DNA of 45,310 nt from a virus. The notes under the pieces are model-generated. The model saw only the letters and a list, made by a program, of their open reading frames with translations, was not told where the DNA came from and searched no databases. The position numbers were made by a program, and so were the translations under genes. Below, in pieces: positions 18,550 to 26,149 of this stretch; the stretch's first letter is position 1, and the number at the start of each line of letters is the position of its first letter. The stretch covers positions 1 through 45,310 of the IMG/VR virus record IMGVR_UViG_3300006789_000045, one strand, 5' to 3'.

Positions 18550-18561
18550 ACGAGTCATGTT

Positions 18562-19740
18562 TTGCTTTTCCAGTTGCTTGATAAAAAAAATGAATGCAAT
18601 TCTCTATACATAGATGGACATTTTAGAGATGATTATAAGCAAGTCGACCTTACTAGCACTTGGGCTCCGACCTTGGCTTTAAGTGACTGCGATTTGGAGT
18701 ATGCCAGCATATGGGCTCACGGAAAGACGTTAAGTGATTGCTGTCCGGATGAACTCAAAGAAGAATGGGGATATATCAACAAGAGAATCGCTGCTTTTGT
18801 AAACTCTTTTAAGAACAGTAAAGTTGACTTAGACGATGTGTGCTTTTATGATCTATTACCAGAAAATTTCTTAAAGCAGTTCTGTGCTTTAAAAAATAAA
18901 ATCAGCGCATGCGTATTCGAACTGGAGACGAAGCCCATGAACCATGATTTTATGGTAGAGCTTATTCTTTTTCTTAAGAAGTTAGAATCGCGCCCCCTGT
19001 TGGTTAACTATAAAAATCTAGACATGACAAACAGCCAAGTTAGAAATATATTTTCAAAAGTTAAGAATTCCCCTAGGTATGTCAGATACAATCCATGGGG
19101 GACTGTCACCGGTAGGCTAACTACCACAAAAAATAGCTTTCCCATCCTGACTTTGAACAAGGAGTTAAGACCGGTGCTGCAGCCAAGAAACGACTGCTTT
19201 GTGGAGCTGGATTTCAATGCTGCTGAACTTAGAGTTCTGTTTTCTCTTCTAGGCCAGGACCAGCCGGATGGGGACATTCATGAATGGATTGCAGCCAACA
19301 TATTTGATAATAAATATACTCGCGACCAGAGCAAGAAGAAAGTTTTTGCGTGGCTCTATAACCCCAAGGCCAAAAACAAAAAATTGAATAATTATCTAAA
19401 TCGCGACGCGCTGTATGATAAATACTATAGTAATGGTATTGTACAGACACCCTTCGCCCGCGACATAGCTGTTGATCAAGATAAAGCTGTGAACTACTTA
19501 ATACAGAGTACAACAAGCGACCTTTTTTTAACTTCAGCTATTGAGGTTGAAAAAGCACTAGAGGGAAAGACCTCTTCGGTAAGTTTTTGTATCCACGATA
19601 GCTTGGTAATTGATTATAGCAAGGAAGACAGAGAGCTACTGCCCAACTTGATGAAACGATTTTCAGATACAAAGCTCGGCTACTTCAAAACAAATCTAAG
19701 TATGGGTAAAAATTTCGGTACGATGAGGAAAATAACATGA
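18562..19740 (+). CDS. Compact family-A DNA polymerase-like protein (392 aa)
   Basis: The C-terminal ~220 residues carry PolA palm and fingers motifs in order: TGRLTTTK at ~184-190; motif A VELDFNAAELRVLFSLL with Asp217; an O-helix-like RDQSKKKVFAWLYNPKA at ~254-270 (compare R...AK...FG..YG); NYLIQSTTSDLF at ~321-332 (compare N.P.QGTAAD); and motif C SFCIHDSLVI with His345-Asp346. Family A enzymes are usually 600-900 aa. Here the N-terminal ~170 residues show no 3'-5' exonuclease motifs. The start is uncertain: TTG at 18562 is the first in-frame start after a stop, while an ATG at 18557 is out of frame. It overlaps the next gene by ATGA. Confidence 0.8.
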   Translation: MLFQLLDKKNECNSLYIDGHFRDDYKQVDLTSTWAPTLALSDCDLEYASIWAHGKTLSDCCPDELKEEWGYINKRIAAFVNSFKNSKVDLDDVCFYDLLPENFLKQFCALKNKISACVFELETKPMNHDFMVELILFLKKLESRPLLVNYKNLDMTNSQVRNIFSKVKNSPRYVRYNPWGTVTGRLTTTKNSFPILTLNKELRPVLQPRNDCFVELDFNAAELRVLFSLLGQDQPDGDIHEWIAANIFDNKYTRDQSKKKVFAWLYNPKAKNKKLNNYLNRDALYDKYYSNGIVQTPFARDIAVDQDKAVNYLIQSTTSDLFLTSAIEVEKALEGKTSSVSFCIHDSLVIDYSKEDRELLPNLMKRFSDTKLGYFKTNLSMGKNFGTMRKIT

Positions 19741-20570
19741 ACATAGTTGGTCTAGGGAACGCCGGCTGCCAGATAGCCAAAACCTTTCAAAATTATGAAC
19801 AATATCAAGTTTTTTGCATTGATGTAGAGGATAAAGGATATCCTACTTTCTTACAGGTAGAACATCAAAATAGTCACGAGGATTATGAAAAAAACTATAA
19901 GAAATTAAAACTATCAAAATGTAAAGGAGAAACAACCTTTATTCTATGCGGTACTGGCAATATAAGCGGCTGTGCACTGAGAGTTTTGCAGCAGATAAAA
20001 GACAGCCCTGTTACTGTGATATATATTAAGTCAGATCTAGCAAATTTAAGCCATGAGCAAAAGCTGAAGGACCGAGCTACGTTTGGCATTTTACAACACT
20101 ATGCTAGGTCAGCATTGCTAAAAGATGTATATATCGTCTCCAATCAACTGGTTGAGAGGGCTATTGATGGTATCTCTATCAAGTCTTATTGGAGTGATAT
20201 TAATAATATAATTTCCAGTACATATCATATGTTAAATGTTTTTGATAATACGGAACCGCTGTTAACGACAGCATCACCGCGGCCTATCACAGCAAGAATA
20301 GCCACACTTGGAGTGGTAAACTACGAAACCAATAAAGAAAATATGTTTTACGATCTACAGTATCCTCGATTAAAAAAATATTTTTATGGTATCAACGAAA
20401 ACTCAATAGAGGAAGATAAAGAGATTCTACACAAAATTCGAGCTTTCGTAAACCAAAAAGCCGAAAAAAATATTGCGGCGAATTTTTCCATATTTTCAAC
20501 TTCCTATGAACACAACTACATTTATTCTACGCATTATGCATCTTTCATACAAGAACAAAAAATAGAATAA
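19737..20570 (+). CDS. Putative FtsZ/tubulin-superfamily GTPase (277 aa)
   Basis: Element order matches FtsZ/tubulin. There is an N-terminal glycine loop IVGLGNAGCQIA (GxGxxG, residues 5-10) and a strand plus signature-like loop TFILCGTGNISG (67-78; compare GGGTGTG). Then come strand VTVIYIKSD, helix SHEQKLKDRATFGILQHYAR, VYIVSNQLVERAIDGISI (131-148; compare FtsZ LITIPNDKLL.....GISLLDAF) and a long H7-like helix. After ~180 there is a smaller domain with ARIATLGVVNYE. The glycine loop is degenerate (C-G-T-G) and a clear T7-loop NxDxxD is not seen, so GTPase activity is unproven. Phage relatives such as PhuZ and TubZ build filaments that position DNA. It is coupled to the family-A polymerase gene. 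Confidence 0.55.
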   Translation: MNIVGLGNAGCQIAKTFQNYEQYQVFCIDVEDKGYPTFLQVEHQNSHEDYEKNYKKLKLSKCKGETTFILCGTGNISGCALRVLQQIKDSPVTVIYIKSDLANLSHEQKLKDRATFGILQHYARSALLKDVYIVSNQLVERAIDGISIKSYWSDINNIISSTYHMLNVFDNTEPLLTTASPRPITARIATLGVVNYETNKENMFYDLQYPRLKKYFYGINENSIEEDKEILHKIRAFVNQKAEKNIAANFSIFSTSYEHNYIYSTHYASFIQEQKIE

Positions 20571-20574
20571 ATTA

Positions 20575-20602
20575 TTTACTTTTATTTTAGAGTTGTTATT
20601 AT
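20575..20602 (+). promoter_or_regulatory. Sigma70-like promoter before gp32 (TTTACT-N16-TATTAT)
   Basis: -35-like TTTACT (20575-20580), 16-nt spacer, -10-like TATTAT (20597-20602). The same 16-nt spacing recurs in five other candidates in this window. The predicted start near 20609 puts the leader hairpin at the 5' end of the mRNA. Confidence 0.6.
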
Positions 20603-20611
20603 GTAATCAGA

Positions 20612-20645
20612 CGGTCGGAAGATTAGCCGACTGTACTATAGCTAA
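20612..20645 (+). promoter_or_regulatory. Leader hairpin / possible pseudoknot of gp32
   Basis: CGGTCGG (20612-20618) pairs with CCGACTG (20627-20633), with one G-T wobble. Loop bases TTAG (20623-20626) can pair with CTAA (20642-20645), making an H-type pseudoknot 21 nt before the ATG. T4 gene 32 mRNA carries a leader pseudoknot where gp32 binds to repress its own translation; similar autoregulation here is inference. Confidence 0.45.
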
Positions 20646-20666
20646 AAGCAAAAAAGGAGAAATACA

Positions 20667-21404
20667 ATGGGTATTGATTTAGCAAAGATGAAGGCAAAGC
20701 GCGACGCCTTGGAAAGTCGCGGCGGTCAGAGCGTTTTTTGGCGCCCGGAAGATGGAGAACAAACAATTCGTATTGTTCCTACTCCTGATGGTGACCCGTT
20801 TAAGGAATATTGGTTCCACTATAATTTGGGTTCAAATCCGGGCTTTTTGAGTCCGAAGAAGAATTTTGGTGAAGATGACCCACTAAATGACTTTGTGCGC
20901 CAGCTATATAAGGATGGTTCGGATGAGTCTATCAAGATGGCCAAGGACCTATCTGCTCGTCAGCGCTTCTTTGCGCCCGTTCTCGTACGCGGCGAAGAAG
21001 AAAAGGGTGTACGACTATGGGGTTTTGGAAAGACTGCCTACAAGGAGCTGTTGAATTTAGTACTTAACCCTGAGTATGGTGATATCACTGACGTTAACGA
21101 GGGTACTGATTTGACCATTAATTATGGTAAGCCCCCTGGCGCGCAGTTCCCTCAGACTACCATTACACCTCGTCGCAAATCGTCGCCCATGACGAAGGAT
21201 GAGGAGAAGACTGCGCTGCTTTTGGATCAGATTCCTAGCTTTGATGATGTCTTTGATCGAAAGAGCCCACAGCAGGTTCAGGTTATGCTAGACGAGCACC
21301 TTCTTAGTGGAGAGGATGCAGAGGGCGTCTCTTCTGAGACGAGCAAGTATAATAATTCAGAGACTTCGGTCGTGGACAAAGCTTTTGCTGAGCTTCTAGG
21401 ATAG
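20667..21404 (+). CDS. 32: Single-stranded DNA-binding protein, gp32-like (245 aa)
   Basis: Coats ssDNA during replication and recombination. The N-terminal basic segment (LAKMKAKRDALES), then GQSVFWRPEDGEQTIRIVPT and later FFAPVLVRGEEEKGVRLWGF followed by GKTAYKELL, match the gp32 OB-fold core (compare F......G...IR.LP and Y...V...... ..G..... ..G..I...I). The acidic tail ends in VVDKAFAELLG, the type of C-terminus used to recruit partner proteins. The Cys-rich zinc site of T4 gp32 is absent, as in several marine relatives. T4 gp32 is 301 aa. It has its own promoter and a structured leader and precedes uvsX. Confidence 0.88.
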   Translation: MGIDLAKMKAKRDALESRGGQSVFWRPEDGEQTIRIVPTPDGDPFKEYWFHYNLGSNPGFLSPKKNFGEDDPLNDFVRQLYKDGSDESIKMAKDLSARQRFFAPVLVRGEEEKGVRLWGFGKTAYKELLNLVLNPEYGDITDVNEGTDLTINYGKPPGAQFPQTTITPRRKSSPMTKDEEKTALLLDQIPSFDDVFDRKSPQQVQVMLDEHLLSGEDAEGVSSETSKYNNSETSVVDKAFAELLG

Positions 21405-21475
21405 AGTTCCTCCACCGCAGGGAGGCATGGGTTTACAGATGCCTCAATTTACAGATTATAATACTAGTTATTATT

Positions 21476-21814
21476 ATGGAAGTTTTTATAATAATAGCCA
21501 TGTCAGTTGGTTTATTTGTTTCAGGAATGTCGTTAGGTGCTTATCTAGAAAATAAAAGGCTTTATTCAGTAAATCTTGTTAGGGAAGTTAACGAGTCTCT
21601 TAAAACCACACAGAATATTCTCTTGCCTTTAGCAGACAAAATAACACATTTCGACGCTCGCCAGAGCCGCTTTTTAAACCACACCCTCGTTGATTATAAC
21701 AATGTAAGAGATCCAGACATAACAATGGAAATACCTATATATGAATCATTGACAGACGAATTAAGTTTAAAAGAGGAACAATGGCAAAGAAAACAAAGAA
21801 ACTGGGAAGATTAA
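21476..21814 (+). CDS. Small membrane-anchored protein (112 aa)
   Basis: Residues ~3-24 (VFIIIAMSVGLFVSGMSLGA) form one N-terminal transmembrane segment, followed by a ~85-residue soluble, partly helical tail with acidic and Gln-rich stretches. No family recognised. No convincing ribosome site precedes the ATG. The 3' end overlaps uvsX by 34 nt, so translation of the two is likely linked. Its place between gp32 and UvsX suggests, but does not show, a role in tethering replication or recombination complexes to the membrane. Confidence 0.6.
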   Translation: MEVFIIIAMSVGLFVSGMSLGAYLENKRLYSVNLVREVNESLKTTQNILLPLADKITHFDARQSRFLNHTLVDYNNVRDPDITMEIPIYESLTDELSLKEEQWQRKQRNWED

Positions 21815-22893
21815 GTATTGGTGAGATGAGAAGCCTCATCAATAAGAAAGCAGGCATGGAAGTCGCTTTTGATCTAACAAAAGACAGTCCGACACAGGTA
21901 AAAGATTGGATTCCAACCGGCTCGCGTTGGCTTGATAGCATTATATGTCAAGGTCAATTAGCCGGGATCCCAGTTGGTAAAATTGTAGAGATCGCCGGCC
22001 TTGAGGGCTCAGGCAAATCTTACATGGCGGCCCAGGTCGCCGCAAATGCCCAAAAGATGGGCATCGATGTGGTATATTTTGATTCCGAATCAGCTATTGA
22101 TCCTCATTTTTTGGCTAGCGCTGGTTGTGATGTCGACAATATTTTATATACGCAACCTCCTAGTGTCGAATATGTCTTAGAGACTATTGAAGAACTGCTA
22201 GGCTCAAATGATAACAGGATGTTGTTCATCTGGGATTCTTTAGCTTTAACACCTTCCGTGAGCGATGTGGAGGGGGATTTTAATCCACAATCTTCCATGG
22301 CTGTTAAACCCAGGATTTTAGCTAAAGGTATGTCCAAACTAACAGTACCCATCGCCGCTTCTAAATCAACTTTTTTGGTCTTGAACCAACTTAAGACAAA
22401 TATCACTAGAAGCCCGTCCGAAGCCATGACTACTCCCTATGTTACACCTGGCGGAAAAGCGATGCATTACGCATATTCACTACGTGTCTGGTTAACGAAG
22501 CGTAAGGCCAAAGCATCTTTTATCGTCGATGATAATGGATATAGAGTTGGTTCTGAAGTGAAAGCAACGCTAAAGAAAAGTCGTTTCGGCACAGAAGGAC
22601 GTCAGTGCACATTTAAAATTCTTTGGGGAGGAGACGTCGGAATTCAAGATGAAGAAAGTTGGCTCGAAGCAGTTAAGGTTTCTGAAAATGTGAAACAGTC
22701 TGGCGCTTGGTACAACCTTGTATACGAAGACGGGACGTCCGAGAAATTTCAAGCAGCCAAATGGAAAGAAAAATTACAAAGTGAAAAATTTAAGAATCGA
22801 GTACTTCAGATAATGGACGAAGAAATCATCATGCGCTTTGATAGAAAAGAAGGCAAAGCAGAAGAATTCTACGACATTGATCAAGAACCATAG
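21781..22893 (+). CDS. uvsX: Recombinase UvsX/RecA-like (370 aa)
   Basis: ATP-dependent strand-exchange protein for recombination, repair and recombination-primed replication. Walker A GLEGSGKS is at 73-80, Walker B MLFIWDS at ~147-153, and the RecA-core stretches VVYFDSESAID and VTPGGKAMHYAYSLRVWL are clear. Length compares with 391 for T4 UvsX. It starts inside the end of the membrane-protein gene, so expression is coupled with gp32-side genes. No UvsY candidate is identified in the window. Confidence 0.93.
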   Translation: MAKKTKKLGRLSIGEMRSLINKKAGMEVAFDLTKDSPTQVKDWIPTGSRWLDSIICQGQLAGIPVGKIVEIAGLEGSGKSYMAAQVAANAQKMGIDVVYFDSESAIDPHFLASAGCDVDNILYTQPPSVEYVLETIEELLGSNDNRMLFIWDSLALTPSVSDVEGDFNPQSSMAVKPRILAKGMSKLTVPIAASKSTFLVLNQLKTNITRSPSEAMTTPYVTPGGKAMHYAYSLRVWLTKRKAKASFIVDDNGYRVGSEVKATLKKSRFGTEGRQCTFKILWGGDVGIQDEESWLEAVKVSENVKQSGAWYNLVYEDGTSEKFQAAKWKEKLQSEKFKNRVLQIMDEEIIMRFDRKEGKAEEFYDIDQEP

Positions 22894-22928
22894 TTTACCT
22901 TTAGAGTTCGGTCTCTACATTAATAGAG

Positions 22929-23369
22929 ATGGAAAGGACATTTAAAAACCACACGCCGTACTTGGGAAAGAATATTAATCCCACCAAGAAGGTTAAAAGA
23001 TATTTTAATCTTGCAAGGAATGTCGCGTTCAACAGTGAATATGGAAAGATACGCCATGGCGCCCTTTTAATTAAGGGCGGTTCAATTATTAACACATGTT
23101 GTAACAAAGATAAGTTTTGTTCTTTTGGTACTAGATTCCGTGATCCCGACAGGGGCCCCGCCACCATACATGCAGAACTTGGTTGTATCTTGGGCATGCC
23201 AAGATCCGTCACTGCACGTGCAGATGTGTATGTCTGTAGAGTGAACAAACAAGGCCAATTCCGGAATAGCAAGCCATGTGCTATGTGTCATGAAGCGCTT
23301 AAGCATGTGGGCATTAAAAGAGTATATTATACTACCGGTGATAACACTATTGAAATGTATAAATTGTAA
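22929..23369 (+). CDS. Cytidine/deoxycytidylate deaminase family protein (146 aa)
   Basis: The zinc-binding deaminase signature is present: HAEL with His81 and proton-shuttling Glu83, and PCAMC with Cys117 and Cys120. In a phage nucleotide-metabolism context the likely reaction is dCMP to dUMP, feeding thymidylate synthesis, and the window also encodes dUTPase and RNR. It is shorter than T4 Cd (193 aa) and lacks the extra N-terminal zinc site. The ribosome site is weak. Another CDA-fold function, such as base editing of RNA, cannot be ruled out from sequence alone. Confidence 0.85.
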   Translation: MERTFKNHTPYLGKNINPTKKVKRYFNLARNVAFNSEYGKIRHGALLIKGGSIINTCCNKDKFCSFGTRFRDPDRGPATIHAELGCILGMPRSVTARADVYVCRVNKQGQFRNSKPCAMCHEALKHVGIKRVYYTTGDNTIEMYKL

Positions 23370-23396
23370 ACTACTTATTATGGTGGAGGCTAATTT

Positions 23397-23741
23397 ATGC
23401 AAAAATTAAAAGATCTAGTAAAAGAATACTTAGACGAGACTCTATGGGAAGCAGAATGCATCCTAAGGTCTGATAGAAGCCAAAATATTACTATTATTAC
23501 TGATAATTTACGTGGTGTGTGTGGTATAACAGTCGTTACAATTATTGGGCCAGCCAAGAAGGTCAGCGACCATGTAGAGAGAACCCTTTTGAAAATAAAG
23601 TTCTTTAGACAATCGGCCACCGTCCAACAACAATTAGAAAAAATGTCTATCGACGCTCGTAAGATTGATGGTGTATTCTCTTTTATACCCACGAACGCGC
23701 GCCAAGTAGTTAGCAGAATATATCGACCCAAAAGGAGATAA
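23397..23741 (+). CDS. Small protein with ferredoxin/ACT-like pattern (114 aa)
   Basis: No named family recognised. Strand-helix-strand patterns ITIITDNLRGVCGITVVTII and KKVSDHVERTLLKIKF suggest a small alpha/beta fold, with a basic C-terminus (RIYRPKRR). It has a good GGTGGAGG ribosome site and ends 1 nt before the RNase H gene, so it is co-translated with a replication nuclease. Function unknown. Confidence 0.65.
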   Translation: MQKLKDLVKEYLDETLWEAECILRSDRSQNITIITDNLRGVCGITVVTIIGPAKKVSDHVERTLLKIKFFRQSATVQQQLEKMSIDARKIDGVFSFIPTNARQVVSRIYRPKRR

Positions 23742-23742
23742 G

Positions 23743-24717
23743 ATGTATGAAGGCAAAAGGATCATAATTATTGATCAGTTGAACCTTTTTTTTCGAAATT
23801 ATATAGTCAACCCTAGTTTATCTATTAACGGGTCTCCCATAGGGGGTCTAAAGGGGTGCTTCCAAAGCATACAAAAAATTTGTAGAGAGTCTAACCCAGA
23901 TATGATTATCATCTGCTGGGACGGCGAAGGTGGTTCGAAGAAGCGCAAGCTAATGAAAAAAGACTACAAGGCCGGCCGCAAACCAATCAGGCTTAATCGT
24001 GCTATTAGAAACATGTCGGAGTCGCAAGAGACAGAAAATAAGTTTTGGCAGCAGGCCAGGTTGATTGAATATTATAACCATGTGCCAATCGTACAATTTA
24101 TGTTCAAGAGTACAGAGGCAGATGACATCATTGCTTATTTAACACAGGTAAAAGAGTTGGAGAAGGCTGAAAAACTTATTATTTCTAGCGACAAGGATTT
24201 CTTTCAGCTTTTAGGTACTAAAACAGTTCAATACCGACCGGTGCAGAAAGAAGTACTCAATCAAAACATAATTCTTGAGAAGTTTGATATACATCCAACT
24301 AATTTTGCCATGGCCCGGGCAATGGAAGGAGACAAATCGGACAACATAGAAGGTATCGAAGGACTAGGTATCAAGACTATTGCTAAAAGATTTCCCTTTT
24401 TGAGGGAAGAAAAGCCGGCTAACTTTTCAGATGTCCTGGGGCACTGTAAGAAGATGTCACAGGAAACTAACGTCAGGGCCTATCAGAAGGTGTTAGATAG
24501 TGAAGACCTTTTAAGGCGCAACTACCATATGATGCAGCTTTATGCTCCTAGTTTGGGCATCGATGCAAAAAAGACCATTCATGAAACTATTAAAAATCCA
24601 GATCTTTCTTTTAACAAGACAGGGTTGATTAAAATGATGATGAAAGACGGATTTGGAGAGATTAATTTCATTGAACTCTTTCAGCATTTTAATAGAATCT
24701 CCATAGACAATCGATAG
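23743..24717 (+). CDS. rnh: RNase H / 5'-3' exonuclease, T4 Rnh-like (324 aa)
   Basis: FEN/5'-nuclease family enzyme that removes RNA primers. N-terminal IIIIDQLNLFFRNY carries Asp11, then EADDIIA (125-131), SSDKDFFQLL (148-157) and the helix-three-turn-helix GDKSDNIEGIEGLGIKTI (196-213); together these give the metal-binding acidic residues and DNA-contact motif of T4 RNase H (305 aa). It sits between the 114-aa protein and the replicative helicase. This nuclease could compensate for the exonuclease missing from the compact family-A polymerase. Confidence 0.92.
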   Translation: MYEGKRIIIIDQLNLFFRNYIVNPSLSINGSPIGGLKGCFQSIQKICRESNPDMIIICWDGEGGSKKRKLMKKDYKAGRKPIRLNRAIRNMSESQETENKFWQQARLIEYYNHVPIVQFMFKSTEADDIIAYLTQVKELEKAEKLIISSDKDFFQLLGTKTVQYRPVQKEVLNQNIILEKFDIHPTNFAMARAMEGDKSDNIEGIEGLGIKTIAKRFPFLREEKPANFSDVLGHCKKMSQETNVRAYQKVLDSEDLLRRNYHMMQLYAPSLGIDAKKTIHETIKNPDLSFNKTGLIKMMMKDGFGEINFIELFQHFNRISIDNR

Positions 24718-24751
24718 ATTGTAACTAAAATATTAATATCGGAGAACAATA

Positions 24752-26149
24752 ATGACTAAAGAACCTGGCTTCTCGAAATATGGGAAGCAGTTTCAAGAAT
24801 CGTTGGCCCAAATGATTCTTGAAGACCGCCCATTCGCAGACCAGCTTGAAGAGGTAATTGATACTCGATTCTTTGAGTTGAGTTACCTTCGCGTATTTGC
24901 GTCAAAAATATACGATTATCGTAGAAAATATGGCGTGCACCCCACCAAGAAGATCCTAGCCCCGATTCTGAGGACGGAGTTAGAAAACCTTAACGAATCC
25001 ATGCAAAAACAGGTAAGAGACTATTTTGCTAGAATTTGTATCAAGAGTGTCGAAGACAGCCAATATATCAAAGAGACAAGTTTAGATTTCTGCAAGAAGC
25101 AAAAACTCAAAGAAGCATTGATGCAGTCTGTAGATTTGATTCAGAACTCTTCGTACGATGAGGTGCGCGAAGTTATTGACACAGCTCTTAAGCTGGGGAC
25201 CGATAATAATTTTGGTCATGATTTCTTGAAAGATTTTGAAGCGCGATACGAGATCAAAGCTAGAAACCCTGTCTCTACGGGCTGGGAGAAGATTGATTCT
25301 ATAATGTCCAAGGGCTTGGGTACCGGCGAACTCGGCGTGGTTATAGCGCCCACGGGAGCTGGTAAGTCGATGGTCCTGGCTCATTTGGGATCTCAAGCAA
25401 TCAAGTTAGGCAAGAACGTTGTGCATTATACTTTAGAACTTTCTGAGATGGTGACAGGACAAAGATACGATAGCTGCATCAGTGGTATACCTTTAAATGC
25501 TCTTTTCCACCAAAAAGATGAAGTATTAGAAACCATTGGAGATATAGAAGGGACTTTAATTATCAAGGAGTACCCCACGAAAACAGCTAGTACCAATACT
25601 ATAAGAGCGCATTTGGAAAAATTAAAAAAAAGAAATCATAAAATCGATATGATTCTAGTAGATTACGCTGATTTACTTAAGCCAGTGACAAATTATAAAG
25701 AGAAGCGTAGTGAACTAGAATCTATTTATGAAAACCTGCGCGCCATCGCTCAGGAATACAAGTGTCCAGTTTGGACTGCATCACAAACGAATCGAACAGG
25801 ATTGAACGCAGAAATAGTAACTATGGAATCCATTTCAGAAGCCTTTAATAAATGTTTTGTGTCAGACTTTATTTGTTCTATCTCTAGGACGATTAGAGAC
25901 AAAACAGCGAACACTGGAAGAATTTTTATTGCAAAAAATAGGAATGGTCCAGATGGTCTGGTGTTTCCTCTTTTTATGGATACCAGCAATGTTAAAATAA
26001 AAGTTTTAGCCAAGGTTGACACTCCAGCAATCTCACCGGTCATGGCGCCTGGTGATTTAGCAGCTGCGCTTAGCGAAAAATATATACAACAGAGAAACGC
26101 AAAAAAATATATGCGAACAGGAGGAATTAACAGTGGAGCTGCAGAATAA
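24752..26149 (+). CDS. 41: Replicative DNA helicase, gp41/DnaB-like (465 aa)
   Basis: Hexameric 5'-3' helicase of the replication fork. The N-terminal ~150 residues form a helical domain; the C-terminal RecA-like motor has Walker A APTGAGKS at 199-206 and Walker B MILVDYADLL at 300-309, followed by ASQTNR, the typical DnaB H3 region, and a basic SRTIRDK loop. Length matches T4 gp41 (475 aa). It overlaps the RNR gene by 17 nt, and the RNR ribosome site AGGAGG lies inside its 3' end. No primase (gp61-like) gene is seen in the window. Confidence 0.92.
   Translation: MTKEPGFSKYGKQFQESLAQMILEDRPFADQLEEVIDTRFFELSYLRVFASKIYDYRRKYGVHPTKKILAPILRTELENLNESMQKQVRDYFARICIKSVEDSQYIKETSLDFCKKQKLKEALMQSVDLIQNSSYDEVREVIDTALKLGTDNNFGHDFLKDFEARYEIKARNPVSTGWEKIDSIMSKGLGTGELGVVIAPTGAGKSMVLAHLGSQAIKLGKNVVHYTLELSEMVTGQRYDSCISGIPLNALFHQKDEVLETIGDIEGTLIIKEYPTKTASTNTIRAHLEKLKKRNHKIDMILVDYADLLKPVTNYKEKRSELESIYENLRAIAQEYKCPVWTASQTNRTGLNAEIVTMESISEAFNKCFVSDFICSISRTIRDKTANTGRIFIAKNRNGPDGLVFPLFMDTSNVKIKVLAKVDTPAISPVMAPGDLAAALSEKYIQQRNAKKYMRTGGINSGAAE

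Noticed and set aside
18557-18616. ATG at 18557 as the start of the mini-polymerase
   Set aside because: It is out of frame with the polymerase; joining it would need an extra base in the TTTT run. Kept TTG 18562 with a note, since a sequencing indel is possible.
21427-21555. 42-aa frame starting ATG 21427 just after GGGAGG
   Set aside because: The ribosome site is only about 3 nt from the ATG and the frame mostly reads through the next gene's start; the end (FICFRNVVRCLSRK) is an out-of-frame read of the membrane segment. Left out as too weak.
25718-25727. TCTATTTAT inside the helicase gene (and in the 954-aa gene near 15530)
   Set aside because: One base off the candidate late element, inside coding sequence with no gene start 30-60 nt downstream; treated as chance.
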